The notes under the pieces were generated by a model, which did not search any database, was not told where the DNA came from, and saw only the letters and a program-made list of their open reading frames with translations. Both the position numbers and the translations under genes were made by a program. From Skermania sp. ID1734 (GTDB lineage: Bacteria; Actinomycetota; Actinomycetes; Mycobacteriales; Mycobacteriaceae): 64,000 bases of DNA. Location: NCBI RefSeq assembly GCF_007489285.1, contig NZ_VLIY01000003.1:310001-374000 (forward strand), in the 5' to 3' direction. Below, piece after piece: positions 45,997 to 56,728 of the stretch. Position 1 is the first letter of the stretch, and each line of letters starts with the position of its first letter.

Positions 45997-47492
45997 TGAT
46001 GAGCCTTCCCCCCGAACTCGAACGCGTGCACATGGTGGGCATCGGCGGTGCCGGCATGTCCGGCATCGCGCGCATCCTGCTGGCCCGCGGCGGTCAGGTG
46101 TCCGGTTCCGACGCCAAGGAAGGCCGGGGCGTCCTCGCTCTGCGTGCCCGCGGCGCGGTGGTACGCATTGGTCACGACGCCAGCGCGCTGGATCTGCTTC
46201 CCGGCGGGCCTACCTGCGTGGTGACCACCCAGGCCGCGATCCCGAAGGACAACCCGGAGTTGGTGGCCGCCCGTGAGCGCGGCATCCCGGTGGTGTTGCG
46301 CCCGGCCGTGCTCGCCGCGTTGATGCGCGGCAGCCGCACGCTGCTGGTGACCGGCACGCACGGCAAGACGTCGACGACGTCGATGCTGGTGGTGGCGCTG
46401 CAGCACTGCGGCTACGACCCGTCGTTCGCGGTGGGTGGCGAGCTCAACGAGGCCGGCACCAACGCCCACCACGGCACCGGAGATATTTTCGTCGCGGAGG
46501 CGGACGAGAGCGACGGCTCACTGCTGCAATACGACCCGACGGTCATCGTGGTGACCAACGTCGAGTCGGATCATCTCGACTTTTTCGGCAGCATCGAGGC
46601 GTATGTGCAGGTCTTCGACGACTTCGCCGACCGGCTCTCGCCGGCGGGCGGGCTGCTCGTGGTGTGTCTCGACGATCCCGGCTCGGCCGCCCTGGCCAAG
46701 CGCGTGGTCGAGCGCAAGCTGCCCGGCGTTCGCGTCCTGGGCTACTGCTCTGGCGAGCCCGGTGCGCCCGATGAGGTCGACGGCGTGCCGATCGGCGCCT
46801 GGCTGCACAGCTGGGAACCGCGCGATGTCGGGGGAGCTGCGCAGTTCCAGCTTTCCGGGGAGTCGGCGCCGCGCGCGCTGCGGCTGTCGGTGCCCGGTCG
46901 GCACATGGCACTGAACGCGCTGGCTGCGATTCTTTCTGCCCGTGACGTCGGCGCCGACGTCGATGAGGTGCTCGAGGGCCTGGCCGGTTTCGGCGGGGTC
47001 CATCGCCGCTTTCAGTTCACCGGCCGCGAGCACGGCGTGCGGGTGTTCGACGATTACGCGCACCACCCGACCGAGGTCCGGGCGGTGCTGGGGGCGGCCG
47101 CCGAACTGGTGACGCAGGAAGCCAAGGACGGTGCGAGGTCGCGGCGCGGCAACGTGATCGTGGTGTTCCAGCCGCACCTGTACAGCCGCACGGCCACCTT
47201 TGCCGACGAGTTCGCCTCGGCACTGGACCTGGCCGACGAGGTGATCGTGCTCGACGTCTACGGCGCCCGCGAAACACCATTGCCCGGGGTGAGCGGCGCA
47301 CTGGTCGCTCGCTCGGTCACCAAACCGGTGCACTACCAGCCCGATCTGTCCCGGGTGGCTCGCCAGGTGGCCGGCCTGAGCAAACCGGGCGACGTCATCA
47401 TCACCATGGGCGCAGGGGACGTGACCATGCTCGGCAGTCAGATCCTCGACAGCTTGCGGTCGCGGCCGGTACACGGGCGGCAACGCGTGTGA
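45996..47492 (+). CDS. murC: UDP-N-acetylmuramate--L-alanine ligase
   Basis: First Mur ligase of the cytoplasmic pathway, adding L-Ala to UDP-MurNAc. 498 residues. Motifs: [21 protein letters not shown] site [18 protein letters not shown] (near 115-132), [38 protein letters not shown], and [13 protein letters not shown]. Either ATG of ATGATG (45996, 45999) may be the start; the first overlaps the murG stop (TGATG). It ends overlapping ftsQ. Confidence 0.96.
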   Translation: MMSLPPELERVHMVGIGGAGMSGIARILLARGGQVSGSDAKEGRGVLALRARGAVVRIGHDASALDLLPGGPTCVVTTQAAIPKDNPELVAARERGIPVVLRPAVLAALMRGSRTLLVTGTHGKTSTTSMLVVALQHCGYDPSFAVGGELNEAGTNAHHGTGDIFVAEADESDGSLLQYDPTVIVVTNVESDHLDFFGSIEAYVQVFDDFADRLSPAGGLLVVCLDDPGSAALAKRVVERKLPGVRVLGYCSGEPGAPDEVDGVPIGAWLHSWEPRDVGGAAQFQLSGESAPRALRLSVPGRHMALNALAAILSARDVGADVDEVLEGLAGFGGVHRRFQFTGREHGVRVFDDYAHHPTEVRAVLGAAAELVTQEAKDGARSRRGNVIVVFQPHLYSRTATFADEFASALDLADEVIVLDVYGARETPLPGVSGALVARSVTKPVHYQPDLSRVARQVAGLSKPGDVIITMGAGDVTMLGSQILDSLRSRPVHGRQRV

Positions 47493-48238
47493 CCGGCGTG
47501 GAATCGCGCCACAGTGACCGAGCCGCCGAGCGGGTCGGGAGCAGACGCCGCGACCGGCATGACCGTCAGGTCAAGCGGTCGCGGCTACGCGTGCTGCTGT
47601 GGTCGCTGCTGGTGATTGTCCTGCTGGTTGCCCTCGTGGTGGTCGCCTGGTTCACGCCGGTGCTGTCGGTCCGCAAGATCGCGGTGACCGGAAACACCGC
47701 GGTGCCCACCGAGCAGGTACTGGACACGCTGAAAATCCCCAAGGGCCAGCCGCTGTTACGCGTCGACACCGAGGCCGCGGCGCATCGGGTCGCGCAGATT
47801 CCGCGGGTCGCCAAGGTCCGGGTGCAGCGCGAATTCCCGTCGACAATCAAGGTGACGGTCACCGAGCGCACGCCGGCGGTCTTCTTCGATTCGCCGCAGG
47901 GCCCGCATCTGGTCGACATCGAGGGCGTGGACTTCGCCATCGGCCCGCCGCCGCCCGGAGTGCCGCGGCTGAAGGTGGATTCGCCGGGTCCAAACGACCC
48001 GAAAACCAAAGCGGCGCTGACAGTTCTGCAGGCGCTGCCGGTGTTGTTGCGCGGGCAGGTGAGCGAAATCTCGGTCCCGTCACTTTCGGCCGTGCAGGTG
48101 TCGCTGGCCGATGGCCGCGTCATCGCCTGGGGCAGCAGCGCCGATTCCGACCGGAAGGCGCAGGTCGTGGCGCCGTTGCTGACACAGCCGGGACGGGTCT
48201 ACGACGTGTCGAGTCCCGATCTGCCCACCATCAAGTAG
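47489..48238 (+). CDS. ftsQ: Cell division protein FtsQ
   Basis: A 249-residue bitopic divisome protein. Basic N-terminal 30 residues, a membrane helix near 33-54 ([20 protein letters not shown]), then a POTRA domain ([23 protein letters not shown]...) and a beta domain; GVPRLKVDS and [40 protein letters not shown] are typical. It links FtsL/DivIC and FtsW-PbpB. GTG 47489 overlaps murC (GTGA). The gap to ftsZ is 228 bases. Confidence 0.93.
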   Translation: MTGVESRHSDRAAERVGSRRRDRHDRQVKRSRLRVLLWSLLVIVLLVALVVVAWFTPVLSVRKIAVTGNTAVPTEQVLDTLKIPKGQPLLRVDTEAAAHRVAQIPRVAKVRVQREFPSTIKVTVTERTPAVFFDSPQGPHLVDIEGVDFAIGPPPPGVPRLKVDSPGPNDPKTKAALTVLQALPVLLRGQVSEISVPSLSAVQVSLADGRVIAWGSSADSDRKAQVVAPLLTQPGRVYDVSSPDLPTIK

Positions 48239-48292
48239 CAGCACCACAATCCCGCGCAAAGAATCTGCGCGTCTTTCGGCGCGCCTGCGTGC

Positions 48293-48310
48293 GCATCCCA
48301 GTGGGGATGC
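48293..48310. terminator. Hairpin between ftsQ and ftsZ
   Basis: GCATCCC (48293-48299), loop AGTG, GGGATGC (48304-48310): seven perfect pairs, about 55 bases after the ftsQ stop. There is no T-run, so termination is only partial at best. Confidence 0.4.
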
Positions 48311-48335
48311 ATAGCGTTTCGCTCCAGTTGGGTAC

Positions 48336-48378
48336 TTGACATAACGTTAAACCTACGGTTGAGGTTTAGGGTTTAGGG
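48336..48378 (+). promoter_or_regulatory. ftsZ upstream promoter/operator region
   Basis: TTGACA (48336-48341) is a consensus -35, but no TANNNT lies at the ideal spacing. Directly after it, TAAACCT (48348-48354) and AGGTTTA (48362-48368) form a perfect 7-bp inverted repeat with a 7-base centre, and the heptamer TTTAGGG is repeated at 48365-48371 and 48372-48378. In M. tuberculosis ftsZ has several promoters upstream. Confidence 0.5.
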
Positions 48379-48466
48379 AAGTACTCCGACGCACGCAGAC
48401 TGTCACCGCAGCCACCATGGCTACCAGCACCAACACGCTTTGCGATCGAAGGAAAGGCGAGAGCCC

Positions 48467-49624
48467 ATGACGCCCCCGCACAACTACCTCGCCGTAATCA
48501 AGGTCGTCGGTATCGGCGGCGGCGGTGTCAACGCGGTCAACCGCATGATCGAGCAGGGACTCAAGGGTGTTGAGTTCATTGCCGTCAACACCGACGCCCA
48601 GGCCCTGCTCATGTCCGACGCCGACGTCAAGCTCGATGTCGGGCGCGAACTGACCCGCGGCCTCGGCGCCGGAGCCGACCCGGAGGTCGGTCGCAAGGCC
48701 GCCGAGGACCACAAGGACGAGATCGAAGAGGTGCTCAAGGGCGCCGACATGGTCTTCGTCACCGCCGGTGAGGGCGGCGGCACCGGCACCGGCGGCGCGC
48801 CCGTGGTTGCCAGCATCGCCCGCAAGCTCGGCGCGCTGACCATCGGTGTGGTGACCCGGCCGTTCTCGTTCGAGGGCAAGCGCCGTGGTTCGCAGGCCGA
48901 GACCGGCATCAACGCCCTGCGCGAGTCGTGCGACACCCTCATCGTGATCCCGAATGACCGGCTGCTCCAGCTCGGCGACGCCGCGGTCAGCCTCATGGAC
49001 GCCTTCCGCTCCGCCGACGAGGTGCTGCTCAACGGTGTCCAGGGCATCACCGATCTGATCACCACGCCGGGTCTGATCAATGTCGACTTCGCCGACGTCA
49101 AGAGCGTCATGTCCGGCGCCGGCAGTGCGCTCATGGGCATCGGTTCGGCTCGCGGCGACGGCCGGTCGGTCAAGGCGGCCGAAGCCGCGATCAACTCGCC
49201 GCTGCTCGAGGCCTCGATGGAGGGCGCGCACGGGGTGCTGCTGTCTATCGCCGGCGGCTCGGACCTGGGCCTTTTCGAGATCAACGAGGCCGCGTCGCTC
49301 GTGCAGGAGGCCGCGCACATCGAGGCCAACATCATCTTCGGAACGGTGATCGACGACTCGCTCGGCGACGAGGTGCGCGTCACGGTGATCGCCGCCGGGT
49401 TCGACGGCGGAACTCCAGCACGCCGCGCCGTCGAGGCGCCGCCCACCAGCCGGGGCGCCATCAGCGCCGCCCGCGCCGGCGAGATCGGTCAGTCCAGCAA
49501 CGGCAGCGGCGTGCGGGAACGCAACAACGCGGAGCAGACGCCGGCGCACAGTGCCCGCCACGCAGCCGTGGCCACCGAGGACGTCGACGACGACGTGGAT
49601 GTGCCCGCGTTCATGCGTCGGTGA
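48467..49624 (+). CDS. ftsZ: Cell division protein FtsZ
   Basis: Tubulin-like GTPase that forms the Z-ring, 385 residues. GTP-binding tubulin signature [16 protein letters not shown] (near 99-114), N-terminal [16 protein letters not shown]7 loop [11 protein letters not shown]. The C-terminal linker (after about 315) is disordered and ends in the acidic [13 protein letters not shown], with the conserved terminal peptide PAFMRR that binds SepF and others. ATG 48467 has AAGGAAAGG upstream. Stop overlaps pgeF (GTGA). Confidence 0.98.
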   Translation: MTPPHNYLAVIKVVGIGGGGVNAVNRMIEQGLKGVEFIAVNTDAQALLMSDADVKLDVGRELTRGLGAGADPEVGRKAAEDHKDEIEEVLKGADMVFVTAGEGGGTGTGGAPVVASIARKLGALTIGVVTRPFSFEGKRRGSQAETGINALRESCDTLIVIPNDRLLQLGDAAVSLMDAFRSADEVLLNGVQGITDLITTPGLINVDFADVKSVMSGAGSALMGIGSARGDGRSVKAAEAAINSPLLEASMEGAHGVLLSIAGGSDLGLFEINEAASLVQEAAHIEANIIFGTVIDDSLGDEVRVTVIAAGFDGGTPARRAVEAPPTSRGAISAARAGEIGQSSNGSGVRERNNAEQTPAHSARHAAVATEDVDDDVDVPAFMRR

Positions 49625-50343
49625 CTCGCGTCAAGGTCCGCCGGGTGGTCACCACCCGAGCGGGCGGGGTATCGAAGCCGCCGTTCGACGCGTTCAACCT
49701 CGCCGATCACGTCGGGGATGATCCGCAGGCGGTGGCCCGCAATCGGGAGCGGCTCGCCGAGCACGTCGGTTACCGTCCCGACCGGCTTGTCTGGATGGAG
49801 CAGGTACACAGCCGAAACGTCGCCGTGGTGGATGCGCCGCAGGCCGGGCCGCTCGAAGCAACCGACGCCGTGGTGACCACGACCGTGGATCTGCCGCTGG
49901 TCGTGCTCACCGCCGACTGCGTGCCGCTGCTGTTGTCCGACGACGAGGCCGGGGTCATCGCGGCCGTGCACGCCGGACGCGTCGGCGCGCGGGTCGGCAT
50001 CGTGCCGCGGGTACTCGACGCGATGGTCGCTGCCGGGGCGCATGTCGAACGCATTGGCGCATTTTTGGGTCCGGCCGCCTGCGGCCGCCACTACGAAGTG
50101 CCGCCGGCCATGCAGGCCGATGTCGCCGAACACCTGCCGGGCAGCGCGACGGTGACATTGCGCGGCAGCACCGGACTCGACATCCGCGCAGGCCTGCGCC
50201 GGCAACTGCTGACCGCCGGGGTGGCGGCGGTCGCCGAAGACCCGCGCTGCACGATCGAGGACACCACGTTGTTCAGTCATCGCCGCCAGTCGCCCACTGG
50301 CAGACTGGCCAGCGTGATTTGGATGGAGACGATCGCGGATTGA
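49621..50343 (+). CDS. pgeF: Peptidoglycan editing factor PgeF / purine nucleoside phosphorylase LACC1 family (YfiH)
   Basis: A 240-residue protein of the DUF152/YfiH family, homologous to Rv2149c. The likely zinc site is given by [21 protein letters not shown] and [15 protein letters not shown]. Members show laccase or purine nucleoside phosphorylase activity, and in E. coli YfiH removes wrongly made UDP-MurNAc-L-Ser; which function holds here is not known. GTG 49621 overlaps ftsZ by four bases. The stop overlaps the next gene. Confidence 0.9.
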   Translation: MTRVKVRRVVTTRAGGVSKPPFDAFNLADHVGDDPQAVARNRERLAEHVGYRPDRLVWMEQVHSRNVAVVDAPQAGPLEATDAVVTTTVDLPLVVLTADCVPLLLSDDEAGVIAAVHAGRVGARVGIVPRVLDAMVAAGAHVERIGAFLGPAACGRHYEVPPAMQADVAEHLPGSATVTLRGSTGLDIRAGLRRQLLTAGVAAVAEDPRCTIEDTTLFSHRRQSPTGRLASVIWMETIAD

Positions 50344-51065
50344 CCGCAGGCGAGCAGGCGCGCGAGTCCGAACTTGCCACCGCGCTGGCGCGGCTGAGCG
50401 AACGTCTGGCGGCCGCATGTGCGGCTGCGGGTCGGCGCCGCGAGGACGTCGAGTTGCTGCCGGTCACCAAATACTTTCCGGCAGGCGACACGGCAGCGCT
50501 GTATCGCCTCGGCTTGCGTGCGTTCGGGGAATCGCGGGAACCCGAAGCGTCCCGCAAGGTCGCCGAGTTCGCCTCGCATATCGATGACCCGTCGGTGCGC
50601 TGGCACATGATTGGGCGGTTGCAGCGCAACAAGGTTCGCAGTGTCGCGCGGTGGGCGCACGTCGTGCACTCGGTGGATTCGCTGCGCCTTGCCGACGCGC
50701 TGGATTCCGCCGCACAGGCAGACCGCAGCACACCGTTGGAGGTGTTCGTGCAGGTGAGTCTGGATGACGATCCGGCCCGCGGCGGGGTGGCGGCAGCCGA
50801 GCTGAGTGCACTGGCCGAACGCGTGGCCGCCGCCGAGCACCTGCGTCTGCGCGGCCTGATGGCGATCCCGCCGCTGGAGTGGGAGGCCGAGCGCGCATTT
50901 GCCCGGCTAACTCAGTTGCAGCAGCAGTTCGTGCGGCATTTTCCGGCGGCGACGGACCTGTCCGCGGGCATGTCCGGCGACCTCGAACAGGCGGTGAAAT
51001 ATGGCTCGACCTGCGTGCGTGTCGGTACCGCTCTGATGGGGCCGCGACCACTAATCTCCCAGTAG
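50340..51065 (+). CDS. YggS-family pyridoxal phosphate homeostasis protein
   Basis: A 241-residue PLP-binding protein of the alanine racemase N-terminal barrel fold, homologous to Rv2148c. PLP lysine in [12 protein letters not shown] (near residue 43), [67 protein letters not shown]. These proteins keep free PLP in balance and affect amino-acid metabolism. TTG 50340 is preferred since it overlaps pgeF by four bases (TTGA); an in-frame TTG 50319 exists. Confidence 0.9.
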   Translation: MTAGEQARESELATALARLSERLAAACAAAGRRREDVELLPVTKYFPAGDTAALYRLGLRAFGESREPEASRKVAEFASHIDDPSVRWHMIGRLQRNKVRSVARWAHVVHSVDSLRLADALDSAAQADRSTPLEVFVQVSLDDDPARGGVAAAELSALAERVAAAEHLRLRGLMAIPPLEWEAERAFARLTQLQQQFVRHFPAATDLSAGMSGDLEQAVKYGSTCVRVGTALMGPRPLISQ

Positions 51066-51120
51066 CAAGCCAGATTCCCAGCAGTCACAGCAGAAACATC
51101 GCCGTGGGAAGGTCGATCCG

Positions 51121-51786
51121 ATGAGCACGCTCCACAAGTTCAAGGCTTACTTCGGCATGGTTCCGCTTGAGGACTATGAGGATGACTACCTGGACGACCA
51201 CCCCGGTGCCGTCCGCCGGCCGCGGCCCAGTGGCGCCCGCGACCCGTACAACGAACTCGACGACCTCGACTACGGCGGCGGCAGCTACAAGCCGAGCTAC
51301 CCGCCCCGGCGGGAGGAATTCGACGACGACCCGCGTTACGATCGCCGCCCACCACGGCTCGAGCCCGTCGCGATTCGCTCCACCCGACCGGCGCCGAGCC
51401 CGGTGTCGGTGGGCCGCACCCAAACCCGCGGCGCTCTCGCGGTCGAGCCGACCGTGGAGGCGCGTCCCGAACCCCGCCGCAGCGGACTCTTCGATGACGG
51501 AGGCCCCTTGTCCAAGATCACCACGTTGCGTCCCCGCGATTACGGCGAGGCCCGCACCATCGGTGAGCGGTTCCGTGACGGCAGCCCGGTCATCATGGAC
51601 CTGGTGGAGATGAGCAACGCCGACGCGAAGCGACTGGTCGACTTCGCCGCCGGCTTGGCATTCGCGCTACGTGGCTCATTCGACAAGGTGGCCACGAAGG
51701 TGTTCCTGCTCTCACCGGCCGACATCGACGTTTCCGCCGAAGAGCGGCGTCGCATCGCCGAGACGGGCTTTTACAACCAGAAATAA
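51121..51786 (+). CDS. sepF: Cell division protein SepF
   Basis: A 221-residue Z-ring anchor protein homologous to Rv2147c. An amphipathic N-terminal helix ([13 protein letters not shown]) binds the membrane; an acidic and Pro/Arg-rich linker (about 14-125) is followed by the DUF552 domain (about 128-215): [55 protein letters not shown]. In mycobacteria SepF binds the FtsZ C-terminal peptide and links to MurG and other division proteins. ATG 51121 follows GGGAAGG. A strong hairpin follows the stop. Confidence 0.95.
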   Translation: MSTLHKFKAYFGMVPLEDYEDDYLDDHPGAVRRPRPSGARDPYNELDDLDYGGGSYKPSYPPRREEFDDDPRYDRRPPRLEPVAIRSTRPAPSPVSVGRTQTRGALAVEPTVEARPEPRRSGLFDDGGPLSKITTLRPRDYGEARTIGERFRDGSPVIMDLVEMSNADAKRLVDFAAGLAFALRGSFDKVATKVFLLSPADIDVSAEERRRIAETGFYNQK

Positions 51787-51802
51787 GCCGGGTCGAACCG
51801 CG

Positions 51803-51843
51803 AAAAAATTGCCGCTGCACCGTTGGTGCGGCGGCAATTTTTG
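51803..51843 (+). terminator. Strong bidirectional-capable terminator after sepF
   Basis: A long hairpin: AAAAATTGCCGC (51804-51815) pairs perfectly with GCGGCAATTTTT (51831-51842), and inside it GCACC pairs with GGTGC around a GTT loop. The A-run and T-run make it suitable as an intrinsic terminator on both strands. Confidence 0.85.
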
Positions 51844-51875
51844 ATCGATCGAGGATTCTCAGGCAGAGTGATGAC

Positions 51876-52169
51876 GTGGCGTCGTTCGCAGCAGTCATCT
51901 ACTTCGTGCTCTTCGTGTTCTGGCTGCTGCTCATCGGCCGAATCGTCATCGAGTTCATCCGCACATTCGCTCGTGACTGGCACCCGACAGGCGTGGTGGT
52001 CGTGATTCTCGAGGCGATTTTTACCGTCACAGATCCGCCCGTGAAGTTCTTGCGCCGCATCATTCCGCCGATAAATCTCGGCGCGGTGCGCCTGGATCTC
52101 TCCATAATGGTGTTGCTGTTCATCATCTTCATCCTGATGTCGATCGTTCAGCACGTCGCTGCGTCGTGA
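51876..52169 (+). CDS. YggT family membrane protein
   Basis: A 97-residue protein with two membrane segments (residues 2-22 SFAAVIYFVLFVFWLLLIGRIVI and 72-95 LSIMVLLFIIFILMSIV) and the conserved FTVTDPPVKFLRRIIPPINLGAVRLD. Homologous to Rv2146c, usually between sepF and wag31. It may help protein placement at the pole; function unknown. GTG 51876 lies 33 bases after the terminator, so it starts a new transcript. Confidence 0.92.
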   Translation: MASFAAVIYFVLFVFWLLLIGRIVIEFIRTFARDWHPTGVVVVILEAIFTVTDPPVKFLRRIIPPINLGAVRLDLSIMVLLFIIFILMSIVQHVAAS

Positions 52170-52269
52170 TGGCGATGTTCGCCGTCTCGCGCAACCCTCG
52201 GGTCTGGTGTGACAGAATGTGCGCTAGTTGCTTGCTCGACCGTTCAAAGATGCGTGAAGGGACCCTTCC

Positions 52270-53145
52270 ATGCCGCTGACTCCCGCCGATGTGCACAACG
52301 TTGCATTTAGCAAGCCGCCAATCGGTAAGCGCGGCTACAACGAAGACGAGGTAGATGCCTTCCTGGATCTCGTCGAGCAGGAGCTTGCGCGGCTGATCGA
52401 GGAGAATACGGACCTGCGCCAGCGCGTCAGTGAACTCGACGCCGAGCTGTCCGACGCCAAGCAGGGCAGGGGCACGTCCGCGCCGAAGTCGGCCCCGACC
52501 CCGCCGCCGGCCGCCGCGCGCGTCGTCGAGCCGCCGAAGCAGGCTCCCGCCCCGACACCGCCTCCGGCTCCCGCTCCAGCCCCGAAGGCCGCGCCAGTAG
52601 CCGCCGCGGCTGCCACGGGTGCCGCAGCCTCGGGCGACGCACACCTGCAGGCCGCGAAGGTTCTCGGCCTCGCGCAGGAAATGGCCGACCGCCTCACCGG
52701 CGAGGCCAAGGCCGAGGCGGACCAGCTGCTCGCCAACGCCCGGGCCAACTCGGAGCGGCTCGTCAGCGACGCACGGGCCCGCTCGGAGGCGATGATCTCC
52801 GACGCCCGCCAGAAGTCCGAGGCCATGCTCGCCGACGCCCAGAACCGCTCGGAGACCCAGCTGCGCCAGGCCAAGGAGAAGGCCGACGCGCTGCAAGCCG
52901 ACGCCGAGCGCAAGCACAGCGACATCATGGCCACGATCAGCCAGCAACGCACTGTCCTCGAGGGCCGCATCGAGCAACTGAAGACCTTCGAGCGCGAATA
53001 CCGCGTCCGGCTGAAGTCCTACCTGGAGTCGCAGCTCGAGGAGCTCGAGAACCGCGGTTCCGCCTCGCCCATCGACGGCGGCGAAGGGTTCAGCGACAAC
53101 AGCAACAACCACAGCCAGTCGTCGTTCGCCAAGGGCAGCAAGTAG
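52270..53145 (+). CDS. wag31: Polar growth scaffold Wag31 (DivIVA)
   Basis: A 291-residue DivIVA-family coiled-coil protein that marks the growing poles and recruits wall synthesis; essential in mycobacteria. N-terminal [40 protein letters not shown] is the membrane-curvature binding domain, followed by a Pro/Ala-rich linker (residues about 65-120) and a long coiled coil (about 125-270). In M. tuberculosis it is phosphorylated by PknA/PknB in the linker region. ATG 52270 follows GAAGGGAC. Confidence 0.96.
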   Translation: MPLTPADVHNVAFSKPPIGKRGYNEDEVDAFLDLVEQELARLIEENTDLRQRVSELDAELSDAKQGRGTSAPKSAPTPPPAAARVVEPPKQAPAPTPPPAPAPAPKAAPVAAAAATGAAASGDAHLQAAKVLGLAQEMADRLTGEAKAEADQLLANARANSERLVSDARARSEAMISDARQKSEAMLADAQNRSETQLRQAKEKADALQADAERKHSDIMATISQQRTVLEGRIEQLKTFEREYRVRLKSYLESQLEELENRGSASPIDGGEGFSDNSNNHSQSSFAKGSK

Positions 53146-53195
53146 GCCGGTGACCGCCCCCGTCGGGGCCAATACTGACGACTAGTGACCTGCAC

Positions 53196-53360
53196 ATGCT
53201 GGTTCTGATCCTGGTACTGGCTGCGGTCGGTTTCGCGCTGCTGGTGGTGTCGTTGATGTCCGGGTCGGTGATCTGGGCCTGGGGTTGCATCATCGTCTGC
53301 GTCATCGGCGCGATCCTGCTGCTCGTCAGCGCGCTGACGGTTCGAGGGCGCAGCGACTAA
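53196..53360 (+). CDS. 54-residue membrane protein downstream of wag31
   Basis: A short protein of two membrane helices: LVLILVLAAVGFALLVVSLM (residues 2-21) and VIWAWGCIIVCVIGAILLLVSALTV (25-49), ending RGRSD. It resembles the small membrane gene (Rv2144c type) found after wag31 in M. tuberculosis, but is shorter than that annotation (118 residues). ATG 53196 is 50 bases after the wag31 stop. No ribosome-binding site is obvious. The ileS promoter begins immediately after its stop codon. Confidence 0.75.
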   Translation: MLVLILVLAAVGFALLVVSLMSGSVIWAWGCIIVCVIGAILLLVSALTVRGRSD

Positions 53361-53365
53361 AGCAC

Positions 53366-53371
53366 TACAAT
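53366..53371 (+). promoter_or_regulatory. -10 element of the ileS T-box transcript
   Basis: TACAAT, a near-perfect SigA -10, five bases after the stop of the small membrane gene. Transcription would begin near 53378, at the first base of the T-box leader. No good -35. Confidence 0.6.
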
Positions 53372-53379
53372 TCAAGTGG

Positions 53380-53580
53380 CGTCGATCCGGCTATCACCGG
53401 GGAGCCTTCGGAAGAACGGCCGGACCCTTGGGTCGGCTCAGTAGAACCGAACGGGTGAGCCCGTCACAGCTCGCAACGAGAGGTCCCGTGCCACGCGGGG
53501 CAAGCGGGGTGGTACCGCGGCAACAGCGCAACTGGCGCTGACGTCGTCCCCGTGCCTGGGTGCGGCACGGCAGGAGCGAC
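53380..53580 (+). ncRNA. Isoleucine T-box leader of ileS, translational type with ultrashort Stem I
   Basis: A hairpin CCGG-CTATCA-CCGG (53387-53400) exposes the isoleucine specifier codon ATC (53393-53395). The T-box consensus GGGTGGTACCGCGG, whose NCCA-binding bulge senses uncharged tRNA, lies at 53507-53520. Close to the ribosome-binding AGGAG (53572-53576), CCGTGCC and GGCACGG form a 7-bp hairpin that can mask or free the start region. There is no T-run terminator, so control is probably translational, as known for mycobacterial ileS leaders. Confidence 0.88.
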
Positions 53581-53588
53581 CTTCGCAG

Positions 53589-56500
53589 ATGGAAGACCAA
53601 CAGAAACACCAGGGTGAGTCCTACCCCCGCGTCGACCTCACCGCCGGAGAGTCCGGGGCCTCCTTCCCGAAGCTCGAGGAGCGGGTGCTCGCCGATTGGG
53701 CGGCGAACGACACCTTCCGTGCGTCCATTCGCAACCGCGCGGACGCCGAAGAATTCGTCTTCTACGACGGCCCGCCGTTCGCCAATGGTGTGCCGCACTA
53801 CGGTCACCTGCTCACCGGTTACGTCAAGGACGTGATCCCGCGCTACCAGACCATGCGTGGACACAAGGTCGAGCGCCGATTCGGCTGGGATACCCACGGC
53901 CTGCCCGCCGAGTTGGAAGCCGAGAAGCAACTCGGTATCAAGACCGGCGACATCAGCGACATGGGCATCGCCAAATTCAACGAGTTCTGCAAAGCGTCGG
54001 TACTGCGCTACACCGACGAGTGGCGTGACTACGTGACCCGCCAGGCCCGCTGGGTCGACTTCGACAACGATTACAAGACGCTCGACCTCGACTTCATGGA
54101 GTCGGTGATGTGGGCGTTCAAGCAGTTGTGGGACAAGGGCCTGATCTACCAGGGGTTCCGGGTGCTGCCCTACAGCTGGTACGAGCAGACCCCGCTGTCG
54201 AATCAGGAATCCAAGCTCGATGACGCCTACAAGATGCGTCAGGACCCGGCGGTCACGGTCGACATGCCGTTGACGTCCGGCCCGTTGGCCGGCGCCAACG
54301 CGCTGATATGGACCACCACCCCGTGGACCCTGCCGTCCAACCTCGCGATCGCCGTGCACCCGGACGTCGACTACGTGCAGGTGGCAGGCAAGGACGGCAA
54401 GCGGTATGTGCTGGCCAAGGAGCGGCTGGGACACTACGCCCGCGAACTGGGCGAGAATCCGGAGATCGTCTCTGAGCACTCGGGCGCCGATCTGGTCGGC
54501 CTCGGCTACGAGCCGCCGTTCGACTTCTTCTACGGACCCGACAAGGGGCGGCCCAACGCGCACCGCGTGATCGCCGCCGACTACGTCACGCTCGATTCGG
54601 GTACCGGCATCGTGCACATGGCCCCCGCCTTCGGTGAGGAGGACATGGAGTACTGCGCCGCCAACGGGATCGAGCTGGTGCAGCCACTCGACGCAGGTGG
54701 CAAGTTCACCTCCATGGTTCCGCCGTACGAGGGCCAAATGGTCTTCGACGCGAACCCGAACATCATCAAGGACCTGAAGGCCGCCGGAAAGATCCTGCGG
54801 CACGAGACGATCGAGCACTCCTATCCGCATTCTTGGCGCTCAGGTCAGCCGCTGATCTACATGGCCGTGCCGAGCTGGTTCGTCGCGGTGACCAAGTTCC
54901 GTGACCGCATGGTCGAACTGAACCAGCAGATCACCTGGGTGCCCGAACACATCCGCGACGGCCAGTTCGGCAAGTGGCTCGAGGGCGCACGGGACTGGAA
55001 CATCAGCCGAAACCGCTACTGGGGCAGCCCGATTCCGGTATGGATGTCGGACAACCCGGAGTACCCGCGCATCGACGTCTACGGGTCGCTCGACGAGCTC
55101 GAGCGCGACTTCGGGGTGCGCCCCACGGATCTGCACCGGCCGATGATCGACGAGCTGACTCGGCCCAACCCGGACGACCCGACCGGCAAGTCCACCATGC
55201 GTCGGGTGCCGGAGGTGCTGGACTGCTGGTTCGAGTCGGGGTCGATGCCGTACGCACAGGTGCATTACCCGTTCGAAAACGAGGATTGGTACCAATCACA
55301 CTTCCCTGGCGACTTCATCGTCGAGTACAACGGCCAGACCCGCGGCTGGTTCTACAACCTGCACGTCCTGGCCACCGCACTGTTCGACCGCCCGGCGTTC
55401 CGGACGGTCGTGGCGCACGGCATCGTGCTCGGCGACGACGGGCTGAAGATGAGCAAGTCGTTGCGCAACTATCCCGACGTCAACGAGGTGTTCGACCGCG
55501 ACGGTTCGGATGCGATGCGCTGGTTCCTGATGAGTTCGCCGGTCTTGCGCGGCGGCAACCTCATCGTCACCGAGCGCGGCATCCGGGAGGGTGCCAGCCA
55601 CGCGCTGCGCCCGCTGTGGAACGCCTGGACGTTCCTGCAGTTGTACGCGTCCAAGCCGGGCGAATGGCGCACCGACTCGCCGAATGTGCTGGACCGCTAC
55701 ATCCTGGCCAAGCTCGCGCAGTGCCGCGACGCGATGACGGAGGCGCTCGATGTGTACGACATCGCGGGCGCCTGCGAACAGCTGCGCTCGTTCTGCGAGG
55801 CGTTGACGAATTGGTATGTGCGCCGGTCACGTTCGCGGTTCTGGCGCGAAGACCGCGACGCCGTCGACACCCTGCACACGGTCCTGGAGGTGATCACCCG
55901 ACTGGCGGCGCCGCTGCTGCCGCTGATCAGCGAGGTGATCTGGCGCGGACTCACGGGTGGCGCCTCGGTGCATCTGACGGACTGGCCGGCCCAAGATGTG
56001 GTCCCCGGCGATCCGGAGCTGGTCGACGCGATGGACGAGGTCCGCAGCGTCTGCTCGACCGTACTGAGCCTGCGCAAAGCACAGAATCTGCGCGTGCGCC
56101 TGCCACTGTCGGAAGTGACCGTGGCCGCGCCCGATGCCGAGCGGCTGGCCCCGTTCGCTGACATCATTGCCGACGAGGTGAACGTGAAGCGGGTCGATCT
56201 CACCACCGACGTCGACGTGCACGGTCGCTTCGAGTTGGTCGTGAACGCCCGCGCTGCCGGTCCACGGCTGGGCAAGGACGTCCAGGCCGTCATCAAGGCC
56301 GTCAAGGCCGGGGAATGGACGGAGACGGATGGAGTCATACACGCTGCGGGCATAATCCTCGAACCCGGCGAGTACACCCAACGCCTCGTCGCCGCGGAGC
56401 CGGAATCGACCGCCGCACTGCCCGGTAATGCGGGTCTGGTGGTGCTGAACTCCGAGGTCACCGCCGAGCTCGAGGCCGAGGGCTGGGCGCGCGATCTCAT

Positions 56501-56717
56501 CCGGGAACTGCAGGAGGCCCGCAAGTCCGCCGGCCTCGATGTGTCCGACCGGATCCGGTTGGTGCTCGACGTCACCGACGAGCACCGTGACTGGGCCCGC
56601 ACCCATCAGGACCTCATCGCGGGGGAGGTGCTGGCCACCGAGCTCTCCTTCGGCGATCCGGGGCCCGATGCGCTCGACCTGCTCGAGGGCGTGCGGGGCC
56701 GCATCGAGAAGCGCTGA
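53589..56717 (+). CDS. ileS: Isoleucyl-tRNA synthetase
   Basis: Class I synthetase of 1042 residues charging tRNA-Ile. HIGH-type motif His70-Tyr-Gly-His73 in [21 protein letters not shown] at Lys620-Met-Ser-Lys-Ser624 ([14 protein letters not shown]), the CP1 editing domain around [11 protein letters not shown], and a C-terminal tRNA-binding region. It is of the long, eukaryote-like type which is poorly inhibited by mupirocin. ATG 53589 follows an AGGAG 12 bases upstream. Expression is controlled by the T-box leader. Confidence 0.97.
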   Translation: MEDQQKHQGESYPRVDLTAGESGASFPKLEERVLADWAANDTFRASIRNRADAEEFVFYDGPPFANGVPHYGHLLTGYVKDVIPRYQTMRGHKVERRFGWDTHGLPAELEAEKQLGIKTGDISDMGIAKFNEFCKASVLRYTDEWRDYVTRQARWVDFDNDYKTLDLDFMESVMWAFKQLWDKGLIYQGFRVLPYSWYEQTPLSNQESKLDDAYKMRQDPAVTVDMPLTSGPLAGANALIWTTTPWTLPSNLAIAVHPDVDYVQVAGKDGKRYVLAKERLGHYARELGENPEIVSEHSGADLVGLGYEPPFDFFYGPDKGRPNAHRVIAADYVTLDSGTGIVHMAPAFGEEDMEYCAANGIELVQPLDAGGKFTSMVPPYEGQMVFDANPNIIKDLKAAGKILRHETIEHSYPHSWRSGQPLIYMAVPSWFVAVTKFRDRMVELNQQITWVPEHIRDGQFGKWLEGARDWNISRNRYWGSPIPVWMSDNPEYPRIDVYGSLDELERDFGVRPTDLHRPMIDELTRPNPDDPTGKSTMRRVPEVLDCWFESGSMPYAQVHYPFENEDWYQSHFPGDFIVEYNGQTRGWFYNLHVLATALFDRPAFRTVVAHGIVLGDDGLKMSKSLRNYPDVNEVFDRDGSDAMRWFLMSSPVLRGGNLIVTERGIREGASHALRPLWNAWTFLQLYASKPGEWRTDSPNVLDRYILAKLAQCRDAMTEALDVYDIAGACEQLRSFCEALTNWYVRRSRSRFWREDRDAVDTLHTVLEVITRLAAPLLPLISEVIWRGLTGGASVHLTDWPAQDVVPGDPELVDAMDEVRSVCSTVLSLRKAQNLRVRLPLSEVTVAAPDAERLAPFADIIADEVNVKRVDLTTDVDVHGRFELVVNARAAGPRLGKDVQAVIKAVKAGEWTETDGVIHAAGIILEPGEYTQRLVAAEPESTAALPGNAGLVVLNSEVTAELEAEGWARDLIRELQEARKSAGLDVSDRIRLVLDVTDEHRDWARTHQDLIAGEVLATELSFGDPGPDALDLLEGVRGRIEKR

Positions 56718-56728
56718 ATACTCGACAG

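Noticed and set aside
53394-54830. A 478-residue reading frame opposite to ileS
   Set aside because: It covers the T-box leader and ileS; His/Val/Gly-rich shadow composition.
56718-56728. A LexA box before dinB
   Set aside because: The 11-base gap after ileS has no TCGAAC/GTTCGA palindrome, and DinX is not known as a LexA target.
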